DNA of 64,000 nucleotides from Rhynchopus sp. YZ270_cl-10 (lineage: Eukaryota > Euglenozoa > Diplonemea > Diplonemida > Diplonemidae), in assembly GCA_964035575.1 (NCBI GenBank), contig OZ037869.1:992001-1056000 (forward strand), in the 5' to 3' direction. The notes under the pieces are model-generated. The model was not told the DNA's origin. It was given only the letters and a program-made list of their open reading frames with translations, and searched no databases. Positions 53,841 to 63,648 of this stretch are shown here, piece after piece. The position numbers and the translations under genes are program-made. Each line of letters begins with the position of its first letter. The stretch's first letter is position 1.

Positions 53841-54593
53841 GTTGGAGGTGAAGAGGAAGAACCGCGTGTGGTGGCACCTTCGTGTGTGGTGGTGTGGTGC
53901 ATGAGAGACATATTGTCTCTTGGTTGTTTGTTTTGCTTGTTTTTGTTGGTTGTTTCTTATGTTGAGTTCCCGAAGATGCCGGAAAATGGATAAAATACAA
54001 CAGAGAGAGAGAGAAAGAGAGCACATGCACTTTCATTGGTTGTCAATCGTCGTGTTTTCTATTCTTCTTTGGTTATCGGGAGCTTGAAACAGAGAACACC
54101 AAATTTTAAGATAAAAAGGTGGAGGTACAATGGTCGGTTCGGGTCGGTTCTATATTTCATACGTCTTCTGTGATGTCTCGCAGTGGAGGTGTTGCGGCCT
54201 GGAAATGACTTTTTCGAAATTTGTCGTTGTTGCCCATTTGGGTTTTGTTTTTGTTTGTTTTCTTTTGTGCGTGTGCAGTGATGAGACACATGCCTCTTTC
54301 AAACGTTGTTAGTTTCTTCTTCTTCTTTTTCTACTTTTTAGTGCTCCTTTTTTTCTTCTTCTTTTTCGTTGTCTTTGCTTTTTCTAGAGTGTTGACCTGC
54401 ACATTTCATCACTCACGACATCTTTGATCAGGCAGACACCACACACCGTGTGATACAATTTCGCATTTAGTGTCTGTTTGATGCGTTGCTTCATTTGATG
54501 TCTCAAGAGAAAAGAACACCCAACAGGCTTTGCATCCCTTCGTACACCCTCATCCTCAGCCTCGTCCTCATCCTCAACTTCACACACTCACCA
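53841..54593. other. Intergenic DNA
   Basis: T-rich spacer with a GA run near 54000-54020. No gene is seen. Confidence 0.6.
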
Positions 54594-54796
54594 CAACGTC
54601 CACTCACTGCACCTGCGGCTGTATTGTGCCGACGGGTGTGAACCAGTAGGCGGAGAAACACATGTGTGTCTCTGAACACCTCCACACACACCACACACGG
54701 AAGAGATGGAAATGATGATAAAACTATTATTCATGCGTGTCTTTAAACGGACTCCTTTGCGGGAATGTTGAGAAACAATTTTGGCTACGTCTGACA
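54594..54796. repeat. Block A repeat, 3' part, copy 4
   Basis: It begins at ACAACGTCCACTCACTGCAC, within block A, and ends at TTGGCTACGTCTGACA. Confidence 0.85.
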
Positions 54797-54855
54797 CCTC
54801 TTCACCCTTCCGAATGCTTTGCTTTGAGACCCTTTCCCTTCCTCTCCTTCCTTCC

Positions 54856-55566
54856 TGTGCACATGATGAAACACACCCTTGGTCCGTGTTTAAGAGTGCC
54901 TTGTGCACGATGCTGCCAACAGAGGGCGCTGAAGCACATCTTCCTTCGTTTGTTCGACATGGACTTGAAGAAGGCTGCTACACCGGGTGCCAGTGCTTCG
55001 CACTGCAATGAGCTGGCACCACGGATGCTGGCCAAGAAACAATCAGGAGGACACACTTTCACTTTGACGTTGACGTGTTCGTGATGAAATATTAGGTTCC
55101 AAGTCTTCTTTCCAATGAGCGGCTGTGGGGTAACCCTCTGCAGTCCTGATTCTTTTGTACCTCAACGCTGACAGTTTCATGCTGAGACACACCTCTTCCA
55201 TCCACACACGACGCTGTTGGAAGCGGCTTGTATCTCCCACTGCCAGGCTGTCGTCCTGCTGTGAGGTCATAAAGACCGCAAGATTTGTCTGTTTTTGTCT
55301 GTTTCCTTCCTTCCTCTTTCCTGTGCACATGATGAAACACACCCTTGGTCCGTGTTTAAGAGTGCCTTGTGCACGATGCTGCCAACAGAGGGCGCTGAAG
55401 CACAGCTGTTTTGTTTTCCCTTTCTTCACAACCACACAACCACCCTCGCTGTCGTTGCGCCTTGTGTTCCTTACATTGCAACGTGAAACCAGATGGGAGA
55501 AAGTGAGAGACACAAACCTGACGAGGCCGCTGGTGCCACGGAATGTTGCCGAGAAACAAACATTTG
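54856..55566. repeat. Block B repeat, full copy
   Basis: It contains the roughly 80-base GTGCACATGATGAAACACAC unit twice (54856-54938 and 55322-55404), the middle part with CACCGGGTGCCAGTGCTTCG, and the end CACGGAATGTTGCCGAGAAA with a small deletion. Confidence 0.9.
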
Positions 55567-55570
55567 TTCA

Positions 55571-55767
55571 CTATTATTCATGCGTGTCTTTAAGCGGACT
55601 CCTTTGCGGGAATGTTGAGAAACAATTTTGGCTACGTCTGACAACACAACACACAACACCTCTCTGTGGCATGATGATCTATCAGCAGTCTCCCTCTTCC
55701 GAATGGCTTTGACGAATGCCTGCGACTACGAACCTGGGACACTTTGTTGTCCTACTTGCGCTGATCA
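55571..55767. repeat. Block A end plus block C, copy 5
   Basis: It starts at ACTATTATTCATGCGTGTC of block A and runs through GTGGCATGAT into block C, ending near TTGCGCTGATCACC. It lies about 290 bases before the small gene at 56061. Confidence 0.85.
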
Positions 55768-56060
55768 CCCCCCACCACCCCATCCCCTTTTCCCCACTTG
55801 TCAGAATCACGTTGTCTTGCACCACTTTCTTTTTCGCGTATGGTAGCGCAGCTTCCACTCACACAACCCGAGAAATTCGTTACCCCACGCACACAGTTTT
55901 GATTTGAAGTTCCATTCAGCACACCCTTCTCTTCCAAGATGTGAATCCAGGTTTATTCCAGTTTTTATTTCACTATACACTCAAATATACCCACAATCAC
56001 TCCAACAGAACCCCACGAGGCTTTTCTCTTCTTTTTTTGTGTTCATAACCAACCACAATA

Positions 56061-56285
56061 ATGGCACGTGGAAGCAACGCAGTGTCACCGTCCGCTGCTG
56101 TGGCATACCCCTCCATCCAGGAGGCACTTCAGTACTTCGACGCGAAGGACGGACCGCAGCGCTCTACTAGCGCCTGCCGTAGCACAGCGCCCAAGCCACA
56201 CAACATCATCTTCTCTGGCACTATGCCTTGCGAGGAGGCTGGCGTCTTCAAGCAGCAGCAGGTGGTCCTCAGTGTCTCTCGTTGA
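56061..56285 (+). CDS. Small protein of unknown function, 74 residues
   Basis: The ORF starts MARGSNAVSPSAAVAYPSIQ and ends KQQQVVLSVSR. Third positions are GC-rich like in the neighbouring genes while the flanks are A/T-rich, which supports real coding. There is no signal peptide, membrane segment or recognised motif; two cysteines are present. It has the same upstream repeat arrangement (A end plus C) as the DUF6748-like genes. It could be complete or the first exon of a longer gene (a GTGGTCCTC follows CAGCAGCAG), so the limits are uncertain. Confidence 0.5.
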   Translation: MARGSNAVSPSAAVAYPSIQEALQYFDAKDGPQRSTSACRSTAPKPHNIIFSGTMPCEEAGVFKQQQVVLSVSR

Positions 56286-56827
56286 AGCGCAGAAAGGGAA
56301 AAATTAAAATTCATTTCCGTGGATTTTTAGATAATGTTTAAATGTAATGCCATTTCTTTGATAGCGGTACCAATACGTAAGAGAGGTGCATTCCTCTCAT
56401 ACAACAACCTTTGAGACAAGCAAGACAAGAGAGGAGTCTTTGCAGTGCTCTTTTTTAAGCTTTGCAATCATGAAACGCTCTTTGTTGTTCTCTGTTTCTA
56501 CACAGAACAACAAAAGAGGGGGGTTTTTTTTTTGCCCCACTGGACTGCATGGTTGGGTGTAGGTCATACCAAGGTACACAGTCATGAGAGGGCTTTGTAG
56601 TTCGTAGTCAAATAATTTTGTAGGCCCCTCGGGGGGCTTAACACAATCAAGTGTTGCTGTTGTCCTCCTTTTTGTCTCAGGTAATAGGTGCAGTAGGGGT
56701 GCATTTATATTCTTTTTTTGTGACTTTCTGTGCATGTTGTTGTTTTCTCCCCTCAGAAAAGAGACGGCGTTCTCCAGCATCCGGGAAAGACAAATGCACA
56801 TACCGCCTCTCGCCAGGTGCATGGGGG

Positions 56828-56920
56828 CACAGCAGAGAATAAGACTCGGGGACCGGGGACCCGGTTATTCTCAGACGGACTGGGACCAGGGACCGGGAAC
56901 CCGGCTTATTCTCTGCTGTG
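56828..56920. mobile_element. hAT-type MITE, compact 93-base copy
   Basis: It has the same 16-base ends as 5154-6246 (CACAGCAGAGAATAAG), with an exact 8-base target duplication CATGGGGG (56820-56827 and 56921-56928). The interior contains GGTTATTCTCAGACGGACTG, the reverse complement of a segment near the right end of the long copy. It lacks the hexamer expansion. Confidence 0.9.
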
Positions 56921-57230
56921 CATGGGGGTACTGGAAAGGGGTCCTGTATTCCTTTTTACTTTTTTTTGTAGTGCACTTTGGTGTGGGGTAGGCTTTTGTT
57001 TACGCTGTTTGAGGAGCGAGGGCTCGGGTTGGTTAGACCTATATTTCTTGTTTGTTTTAGTTTGAGAGGTGTGCTCTTTCGAATTTATTTACAATATATT
57101 CAGTTTCAGTTCAATTTCAATTCAAAAGGTATCCGCAAGGGGCTTTTTGTGTCCACAGTTCCCATTTTTTTTTTTGCTTGAAGACAAAAGAAAAGACATG
57201 ACAACATATTTTCACAAAAAATCCACAAAA

Positions 57231-57672
57231 TGCACATGATGATATTCAGTTAAAGCCATTGGTCCATTCAATGAAGCAGGAAAACCTCCTGATGATTTTC
57301 ACTTTAACTTAAGACAGAAGGAAACTGAACAGCAGAAGAGTGTTGGTTCCACAGCTACAGGCACACAAGAGTTTTACGCACACCCCCCTTGATCCACCAT
57401 TGCGAGGGGAGAGGTCGACTTGTCCCCTCTGAGAAAACAGCTGACGTGGACAACTGAAGAGAATGATGACAAAACTTAATAATTTGGCAATTTGCGTATG
57501 AAGCCACGCTGTTGATTACAACATTAAGAAGACGAGACTGACCACGTTGCACCACACTACACCACATCACATCACACCAACAACGTCCACTCACTGCACC
57601 TGCGGCTGTATTGTGCCGACGGGTGTGAACCAGTAGGCGGAGAAACACATGTGTGTCTCTGAACACCTCCAT
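57231..57672. repeat. Blocks D and A, copy 6
   Basis: The same junction as at 51695-52180. Block A is cut after CTGAACACCTCCA, where block B material begins. Confidence 0.88.
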
Positions 57673-57685
57673 GAACGCTGATATC

Positions 57686-58424
57686 TGTGCACATGATGAA
57701 ACACACCCTTGGTCCGTGTTTAAGAGTGCCTTGTGCACGATGCTGCCAACAGAGGGCGCTGAAGCACATCTTCGTTCGTTCGACATGAACTTGAGAAGGC
57801 TGCTACACCGGGTGCCAGTGCTTCGCACTGCAATGAGCTGGCACCACGGATGCTGGCCAAGACACATGAGGAGGACACACTTTCACTTTCACGTTGACGT
57901 GTTCGTGATGAAATATTAGGTTCCAAGTCTTCTTTCCAATGAGCGGCTGTGGGGTAACCCTCTGCAGTCCTGATTCTTTTGTACCTCAACGCTGACAGTT
58001 TCATGCTGAGACACACCTCTTCCATCCACACACGACGCTGTTGGAAGCGGCTTGTATCTCCCACTGCCAGGCTGTCGTCCTGCTGTGAGGTCATAAAGAC
58101 CGCAAGATTTGTCTGTTTACTTTATCTGTTTCCTTCCTTCCTCTTTTCCTGTGCACATGATGAAACACACCCTTGGTCCGTGTTTAAGAGTGCCTGTGCA
58201 CGATGCTGCCAACAGAGGGCGCTGAAGCACAGCTGTTTTGTTTTCCATTTCTTCACAACCACACAACCACCCTCGCTGTCGTTGCGCCTTGTGTTCCTTA
58301 CATTGCAACGTGAAACCAGGTGGGAGAAAGTGAGAGACACAAACCTGACGAGGCCGCATGCGGTGGAATCAGTGCTCCGCTTTTGCAGTGAGCTGGTGCC
58401 ACGGAATGTTGCCGACAAACAAAC
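57686..58424. repeat. Block B repeat, full copy
   Basis: It ends 145 bases upstream of the next gene. The roughly 80-base unit occurs at 57686-57768 and 58150-58229. Confidence 0.9.
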
Positions 58425-58569
58425 GGTCACACATCTCAAAATGTGTGTGCACGTGAGGCAGATTCATTTCTCCACTATTATCCACGTCTCCATCATATTG
58501 CCACCCACACACCACACCCTTCCTCACGACTTACAGACACAAAGGATTTATCACACAAAAGCCAAGACA

Positions 58570-59631
58570 ATGATGACCCGTGCCCTTGTTCTGCTCCTTG
58601 CGAGCGCTGTGGTGTCTGCGGACACAACTGTCGAGGGTGTGACCTTCACCGACGCAGAGAAGACTGCGACCCTCGAGGCGGCGAACAAGGCGTCGTGGGA
58701 GACGCTGCACTACACATTCGACCTGCACGACTACAAGGCCACGAACGTTGTGAACGGACGCACCTACGCCACACTCGACGAGCTGGCAGCAGTGAGCGGT
58801 GTGAACTATTTCGTGCTGAACCTCTTCAAGACGAAGGTGGGGGAGGTGTGCCCCCCTGCGACGCTCTCTGTCCTTGACGCGAAGATTGTGAGTGCTGCTG
58901 AGAACCTGATGTACCCTGTGCTTGTGACGATGGGTGGTCTGTCGGCAACTGCGGCGGAGGCTGTGTTCCGTGCACGCCCGATCTGCTCGGTGGCACAGCT
59001 GGAGGGTGTTCTGTCCTCGCAGGAGGTGCAGGTGCTGACGGAGTTCGTGCTGCGCCCTGGAACGTGCTTCACCAACGACGACTGCGATGCAACACACACC
59101 TGCATGGGTGCACCACACGACAACGTTGTGCCGTGGGGTCTGTGCGTTGTGAAGGCGTCCCCTGAGGGCATGGGTGCGACGTGCACGATCATCGAGAGCT
59201 GCAACACCGGGCTCGTCTGCGTGGGGCTGACCATGAACGCTCTGGCCGGTTCGTGCGACTTTGCTTGGATGGGCGCCAACTTCGTTGGGCTCTCTGACGC
59301 GACCCCCACCTCGACTGTTGTTGTGCCTGTGTACGGCCAGGCCACCGTCCCCGTGGACGCTCTGCTCTCCGTGAACCCGTGGAGCGTGCAGAACCGCGAG
59401 AGCGTGAAGATTGTTGTTGAGGACCCGAACGGCACTCAGGTGACTGTGTTCGACGGCCCTGAGCTTGCCAAGGTGAAGTCGTACGTGTCGATCCCGACCA
59501 CGATCCAGGTGCCGCACAGCGGAGACGACACCATCAACGGTGCCTGGAAGATCATTGTGACCAACCCCGGTGGTGTTGCCACAGGAACCCTGACTGACAT
59601 CAAGCTTGTCATGACGTCGCGTTTCGACTGA
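58570..59631 (+). CDS. Secreted protein: HHH-like helices, Cys-rich module, P-domain-like end
   Basis: 353 residues. A signal peptide (MMTRALVLLLASAVVSA) is followed by two helical segments resembling ComEA-type helix-hairpin-helix repeats: LEAANKASWETLHYTFDL with YATLDELAAVSGV, then GGLSATAAEAVFRARPICSV. A cysteine-rich stretch (about 160-225; CFTNDDCDATHTCMG... CTIIESCNTGLVC) has eight or more cysteines in a spacing like small secreted disulphide modules. The last 100 residues (VKIVVEDPNGTQVTVFDG... INGAWKIIVTNPGGVATGTL) resemble the P-domain beta-sandwich of subtilisin-like convertases, here without any protease domain. An extracellular binding role is inferred. The acceptor-like TTACAG is 34 bases upstream. 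Confidence 0.75.
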   Translation: MMTRALVLLLASAVVSADTTVEGVTFTDAEKTATLEAANKASWETLHYTFDLHDYKATNVVNGRTYATLDELAAVSGVNYFVLNLFKTKVGEVCPPATLSVLDAKIVSAAENLMYPVLVTMGGLSATAAEAVFRARPICSVAQLEGVLSSQEVQVLTEFVLRPGTCFTNDDCDATHTCMGAPHDNVVPWGLCVVKASPEGMGATCTIIESCNTGLVCVGLTMNALAGSCDFAWMGANFVGLSDATPTSTVVVPVYGQATVPVDALLSVNPWSVQNRESVKIVVEDPNGTQVTVFDGPELAKVKSYVSIPTTIQVPHSGDDTINGAWKIIVTNPGGVATGTLTDIKLVMTSRFD

Positions 59632-59778
59632 TGCGTCTTCGGTCGCCCTCTCCTTTTCCCTTTTCTTTTCTTTTATTTTCTTTGCTGTTGTTTGTGCCGA
59701 TTCACTAGTCGCACAAATAAGGCAATAATTTGATTCCACACCCATTTCTTTTTTGTTTTATTTTGTCAACTCCGTTTA

Positions 59779-59812
59779 GGTGACCAAGCACAATGAGGCT
59801 TGTGTTCATCTG
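59779..59812 (+). repeat. Dispersed hairpin motif, copy 11
   Basis: The arms AGGTGACCAAGC and GCTTGTGTTCATCT pair around ACAATGAG. Here CCAAGC replaces CTAAGC and GCTTGT replaces GCTTAG, a matching change. It is followed by GAGAAAGCTTTTTCATT. Confidence 0.65.
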
Positions 59813-60650
59813 AGAAAGCTTTTTCATTTTTATATCATAGTTTTTCTCCACTGTTCTCTTCCACATTCTGGGAACTTCCTCTTGTGGTGACAAATTTGCA
59901 TTTCATTTTTCGTTTTTATTTTAATTTTGCGTGCGCAGCATTGACGACTCTATTTGACAGTGGGCCCGAATACCGATTTGTACTCCGAACTGTGTTTTTG
60001 CTTGGCCCGAGAGTCATGAGATGAATGTCTCACCCCAGCCACAAGCGTGCTGGGTGTGATGGATTGTTGTGTGTCTGCACGTTCCCCCCTTATTATCCGT
60101 CTTCTCCCCACGAGCCTTGAAATCTGGCATTCAAGGAGAAATATACCCCCTTATCATCACTTTTGCGCTGTTGCGTATGTCTTCCTCCCTTCTCTTTTCC
60201 TTTTGATTGTGTTCGTTGCAAAAGTTGACCATCATTTTTATTTTGTCAATCAGCAACCAGAAGAAATATGCTCCCTCAGCACAAATCTTTCTGCATGGAA
60301 CGCTTTCGTTTGGCTTTTCTTTTTATATTTTTTCCACTCAAAAATCTCTTCGGAATCCCATTCTTTAGGGAGTTCTTTTTTGTGTCAAATGAGTTTGCCT
60401 ATTTCTTGTGATTGAATCGAATTAGATGGGATGATTGTCAATACAAGAAATGGGAAAGTTGTTGAAACACAAAGAGAATAAAACTGACAAAAACAGAGAT
60501 TCAAAATACAAAAGAAAAACCAACGCATCCCCCCTCTCCCTTTCCAACGCAATGTCACTGAACATGGTCCCTAGTCTCCTCATCAGGGTCGCCTCTGCAC
60601 CCGATATGAGGGATGCGGAAACCGTTTCAGCTCCCATGAACGCTGCTATC

Positions 60651-60950
60651 TGTGCACATGATGAAACACACCCTTGGTCCGTGTTTAAGAGTGCCTTGTG
60701 CACGATGCTGCCAACAGAGGGCGCTGAAGCACAGCTGTTTTGTTTTCCAGTTCTTCACAACCACACAACCACCCTCGCTGTCGTTGCGCCTTGTGTTCCT
60801 TACATTGCAACGTGAAACCAGGTGGGAGAAAGTGAGAGACACAAACCTGACGAGGCCGCATGCGGTGGAACCAGTGCTCCGCTTTTGCAGTGAGCTGGTG
60901 CCACGGAATGTTGCCGAGAAACAAACATTTGGCCGTCTCAACATTTTGGT
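60651..60950. repeat. Block B repeat, second half
   Basis: It starts with a single roughly 80-base unit and proceeds directly to GCTGTTTTGTTTTCC and the block B end. It then runs to TCTCAACATTTTGG as at 46500-46525. Confidence 0.88.
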
Positions 60951-60998
60951 TTAGTCAGGGAACTTCACATCTGCATCCAAAGTCACCTTCACATCCAA

Positions 60999-61548
60999 GA
61001 GTTTTACGCACACCCCCCTTGATCCACCATTGCGAGGGGAGAGGTCGACTTGTCCCCTCTGAGAAAACAGCTGACGTGGACAACTGAAGAGAATGATGAC
61101 AAAACTTAATAATTTGGCAATTTGCGTATGAAGCCACGCTGTTGATTACAACATTAAGAAGACGAGACTGACCACGTTGCACCACGTCACATCACATCAC
61201 ATCACACCACACCAACAACGTCCACTCACTGCACCTGCGGCTGTATTGTGCCGACGGGTGTGAACCAGTAGGCGGAGAAACGCATGTGTGTCTCTGAACA
61301 CCTCCACACACACCACACACGGAAGAGATGAAAATGATGATAAAACTATTATTCATGCGTGTCTTTAAACGGACTCCTTTGCGGGAATGTTGAGAAACAA
61401 TTTTGGCTACGTCTGACAACACAACACACAACACCTCTCTGTGGCATGATGATCTATCAGCAGTCTCCCTCTTCCGAATGGCTTTGACGAATGCCTGCGA
61501 CTACGAACCTGGGACACTTTGTTGTCCTACTTGCGCTGACCACACATC
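60999..61548. repeat. Block A plus block C, copy 7
   Basis: The counterpart of 49559-50105. The TCACA microsatellite is about 12 bases longer here. Confidence 0.9.
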
Positions 61549-61675
61549 CTATCACCACCACCTGTTCAACAATTTCCCGTTCCCTTTCCCTTCCCCTCCC
61601 AACCCCCTCCCTCCCCACAAGACATCAGTTCACCCAACACACATTCACAGACTCAACACAAAGAAAGAGACAACG

Positions 61676-62536
61676 ATGCAAACGACAGTGCTCGCTGCTG
61701 CCCTGCTCTGCGTAGGAGCAAACGGTGCGGCGCTCCTGACGGAGCAGTCAACTGCCTTTGACGCACAGGGTTACTACCACGCGAGGCAGGACCAAAGGAG
61801 ATGCGTGCACCCACTTTGCGGTGGGTACTGGATCCGTGCGGTGAACAAGCGCTACACGACGTGTGCAAACGGGATGCTGGAGACGGAGTGCTATGTGGCC
61901 GAAGTTGTGTCGGACAGCCCGTTCAATTTTGAGGGCCCGTGGCAGCTGCTGAAGGGGGAGCACACGAGCAAGGTGTGGGACAACTGGGGTGTGCTGGGGA
62001 GCTTCAAGCTGGAGACTGCACACAAGCAAGCGAGCGAGGTGGAAGGCACAGGGTCCTTTGTGGCTGTGAAGGACAACGGGGTGCGCTGCGTGACCCACCC
62101 GTGCCCGAGCATGACGGAGATCTTTCTGAACTGGCATTTCTCGAGGTCCATCTCGGACATCACGTTCAGCGAAGACCTGGACGCGGAGATGGTGGCGTGG
62201 GCAAGAGAGAACATCTTCACTGGACACGAGGTTGTGGTCGCTGGGAGGCACAGGTACGTGAGCGGCCCTGCTGGTTACGGGCTTGGGCTTGTGGTGAACC
62301 AGATCTACCAGCCTGCGACACTGTGCGCAGAAGGCTACTCGTGGCACAAGGAGGCCTGCCGCACCTCCTTTGGCTGTGCGCACCCTGAGCTGGAGCTGAC
62401 TGCTGCTGGTGGAGCCCCGATGGTGGACCCTGTCACGGGTGAGGTCACGGGGGCGTTCTACCAGAGCTGTGTGAAGAGCTGTGACCCTCCGGCCTTCGCA
62501 TCTGGGCCGGGTAAGTGCTACGTCGCTCTTCCTTGA
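61676..62536 (+). CDS. Secreted DUF6748-like protein, copy 2
   Basis: The same 286-residue protein as at 50226-51086, with the same signal peptide, CVHPLCGGYW block and cysteine-rich end. The upstream leader has a few small differences (for example a longer CCCTTCCC run near 61580), and the coding region one noticed silent change. Upstream blocks A and C, and the 3' flank to block D and A, are also shared, so the whole unit was copied. Both copies appear intact and probably express the same product. Confidence 0.82.
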   Translation: MQTTVLAAALLCVGANGAALLTEQSTAFDAQGYYHARQDQRRCVHPLCGGYWIRAVNKRYTTCANGMLETECYVAEVVSDSPFNFEGPWQLLKGEHTSKVWDNWGVLGSFKLETAHKQASEVEGTGSFVAVKDNGVRCVTHPCPSMTEIFLNWHFSRSISDITFSEDLDAEMVAWARENIFTGHEVVVAGRHRYVSGPAGYGLGLVVNQIYQPATLCAEGYSWHKEACRTSFGCAHPELELTAAGGAPMVDPVTGEVTGAFYQSCVKSCDPPAFASGPGKCYVALP

Positions 62537-63648
62537 AGGTGAAAGGGTGATAGGGTTTGTAACCCACAGACATGCTCCGAAAACAACCAACGATGCGCAA
62601 CTTGAAAAGAGCGCAACAACAAACAACTTGATTTTGATTTTTATTTTTATTTTATTTGCTTTACACTTTTGACCGTCACGGTCACATTCTTTTGGGGGCA
62701 ATTTTTGCGATACGCCTTTTGGGCGAAGATGCAATGCCCCCAAGCCACCAGCAAACGCATACCATGTGATGCATATTCGTATTCTATGTACTTTGCGCCC
62801 TTTTTTTCCTTCTCTTTTTATTTATAAAGTGTGTGGGCCGTGAGGCTCACTCATCTTTCAAGCTTTCTTTTATCTTCACGCTTTTATGTATCCGCAAGGG
62901 CACCGTTCGTTTTCCCTTTATTTTCCTTGCACACCTGCATCCAAGAGGTGTCGGAACGTTTATCAACTTCACTTTCTTTCAGGCATGATTCATGAGACCT
63001 CTGTGAGTCATCTGTTCGATCTATTTTTTTCTCTATTTTTCTGCTTTTTCTGCAACCACGTTACCCAAGAATCGGTATCACAAAACAAAGGAAGCAAACC
63101 CTCCCCTCCCTCCGTCTTGTCTGCATACCACATCCACATCCAACAATCCTCGAGTGCACATGATGATATTCAGTTAAAGCCATTGGTCCATTCAATGAAG
63201 CAGGAAAACCTCCTGATGATTTTCACTTTAACTTAAGACAGAAGGAAACTGAACAGCAGAAGAGTGTTGGTTCCACAGCTACAGGCACACAAGAGTTTTA
63301 CGCACACCCCCCTTGATCCACCATTGCGAGGGGAGAGGTCGACTTGTCCCCTCTGAGAAAACAGCTGACGTGGACAACTGAAGAGAATGATGACAAAACT
63401 TAATAATTTGGCAATTTGCGTATGAAGCCACGCTGTTGATTACAACATTAAGAAGACGAGACTGACCACGTTGCACCACACCATATCACACCACATCACA
63501 TCACACCAACAACGTCCACTCACTGCACCTGCGGCTGTATTGTGCCGATGGGTGTGAACCAGTAGGCGGAGAAACACATGTATCTCTGAACACCTCCACG
63601 CCCCGCCACCCTCCTTTACATCTACACCTCCCAGGTACCGTCACTAAA
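62537..63648. other. Duplicated 3' flank, then blocks D and A
   Basis: The sequence repeats 51087-52180 with an offset of 11450 bases. Block D is at 63145-63290 and block A at 63291-63597. Confidence 0.85.
63145..63597. repeat. Blocks D and A, copy 8
   Basis: Block A is truncated after CTCTGAACACCTCCA. Only about 50 bases separate it from the ATG of the last gene. Confidence 0.88.

Larger units (their letters stand above)
56286..58569. other. Intergenic DNA with MITE and repeat blocks D, A, B
   Basis: No gene is supported. It holds a GAGAGG/CCTCTC hairpin near 56379-56398, a GAGAGGGCTTTGTAGTTCG motif near 56586, the 93-base hAT-type MITE, block D (57231-57366), block A (57367-57672) and block B (57686-58424). 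Confidence 0.6.
59632..60998. other. Intergenic DNA, hairpin and block B fragment
   Basis: It contains a dispersed hairpin (59779-59812) and the second half of block B (60651-60950). No gene is supported; short frames around 60540 run into the repeat. Confidence 0.6.

Noticed and set aside
50298-62743. 331-codon minus-strand ORFs opposite both DUF6748-like genes
   Set aside because: Mirror frames of the GC-rich coding strand; the plus protein has a signal peptide and family motifs.
46512-63479. Recurring minus-strand ORF of about 65 codons (VQRGQSRLLNVVINSVAS) in block A
   Set aside because: It recurs because block A copies are nearly identical. It has no start context, composition or motif of a gene, and is cut differently in each copy.
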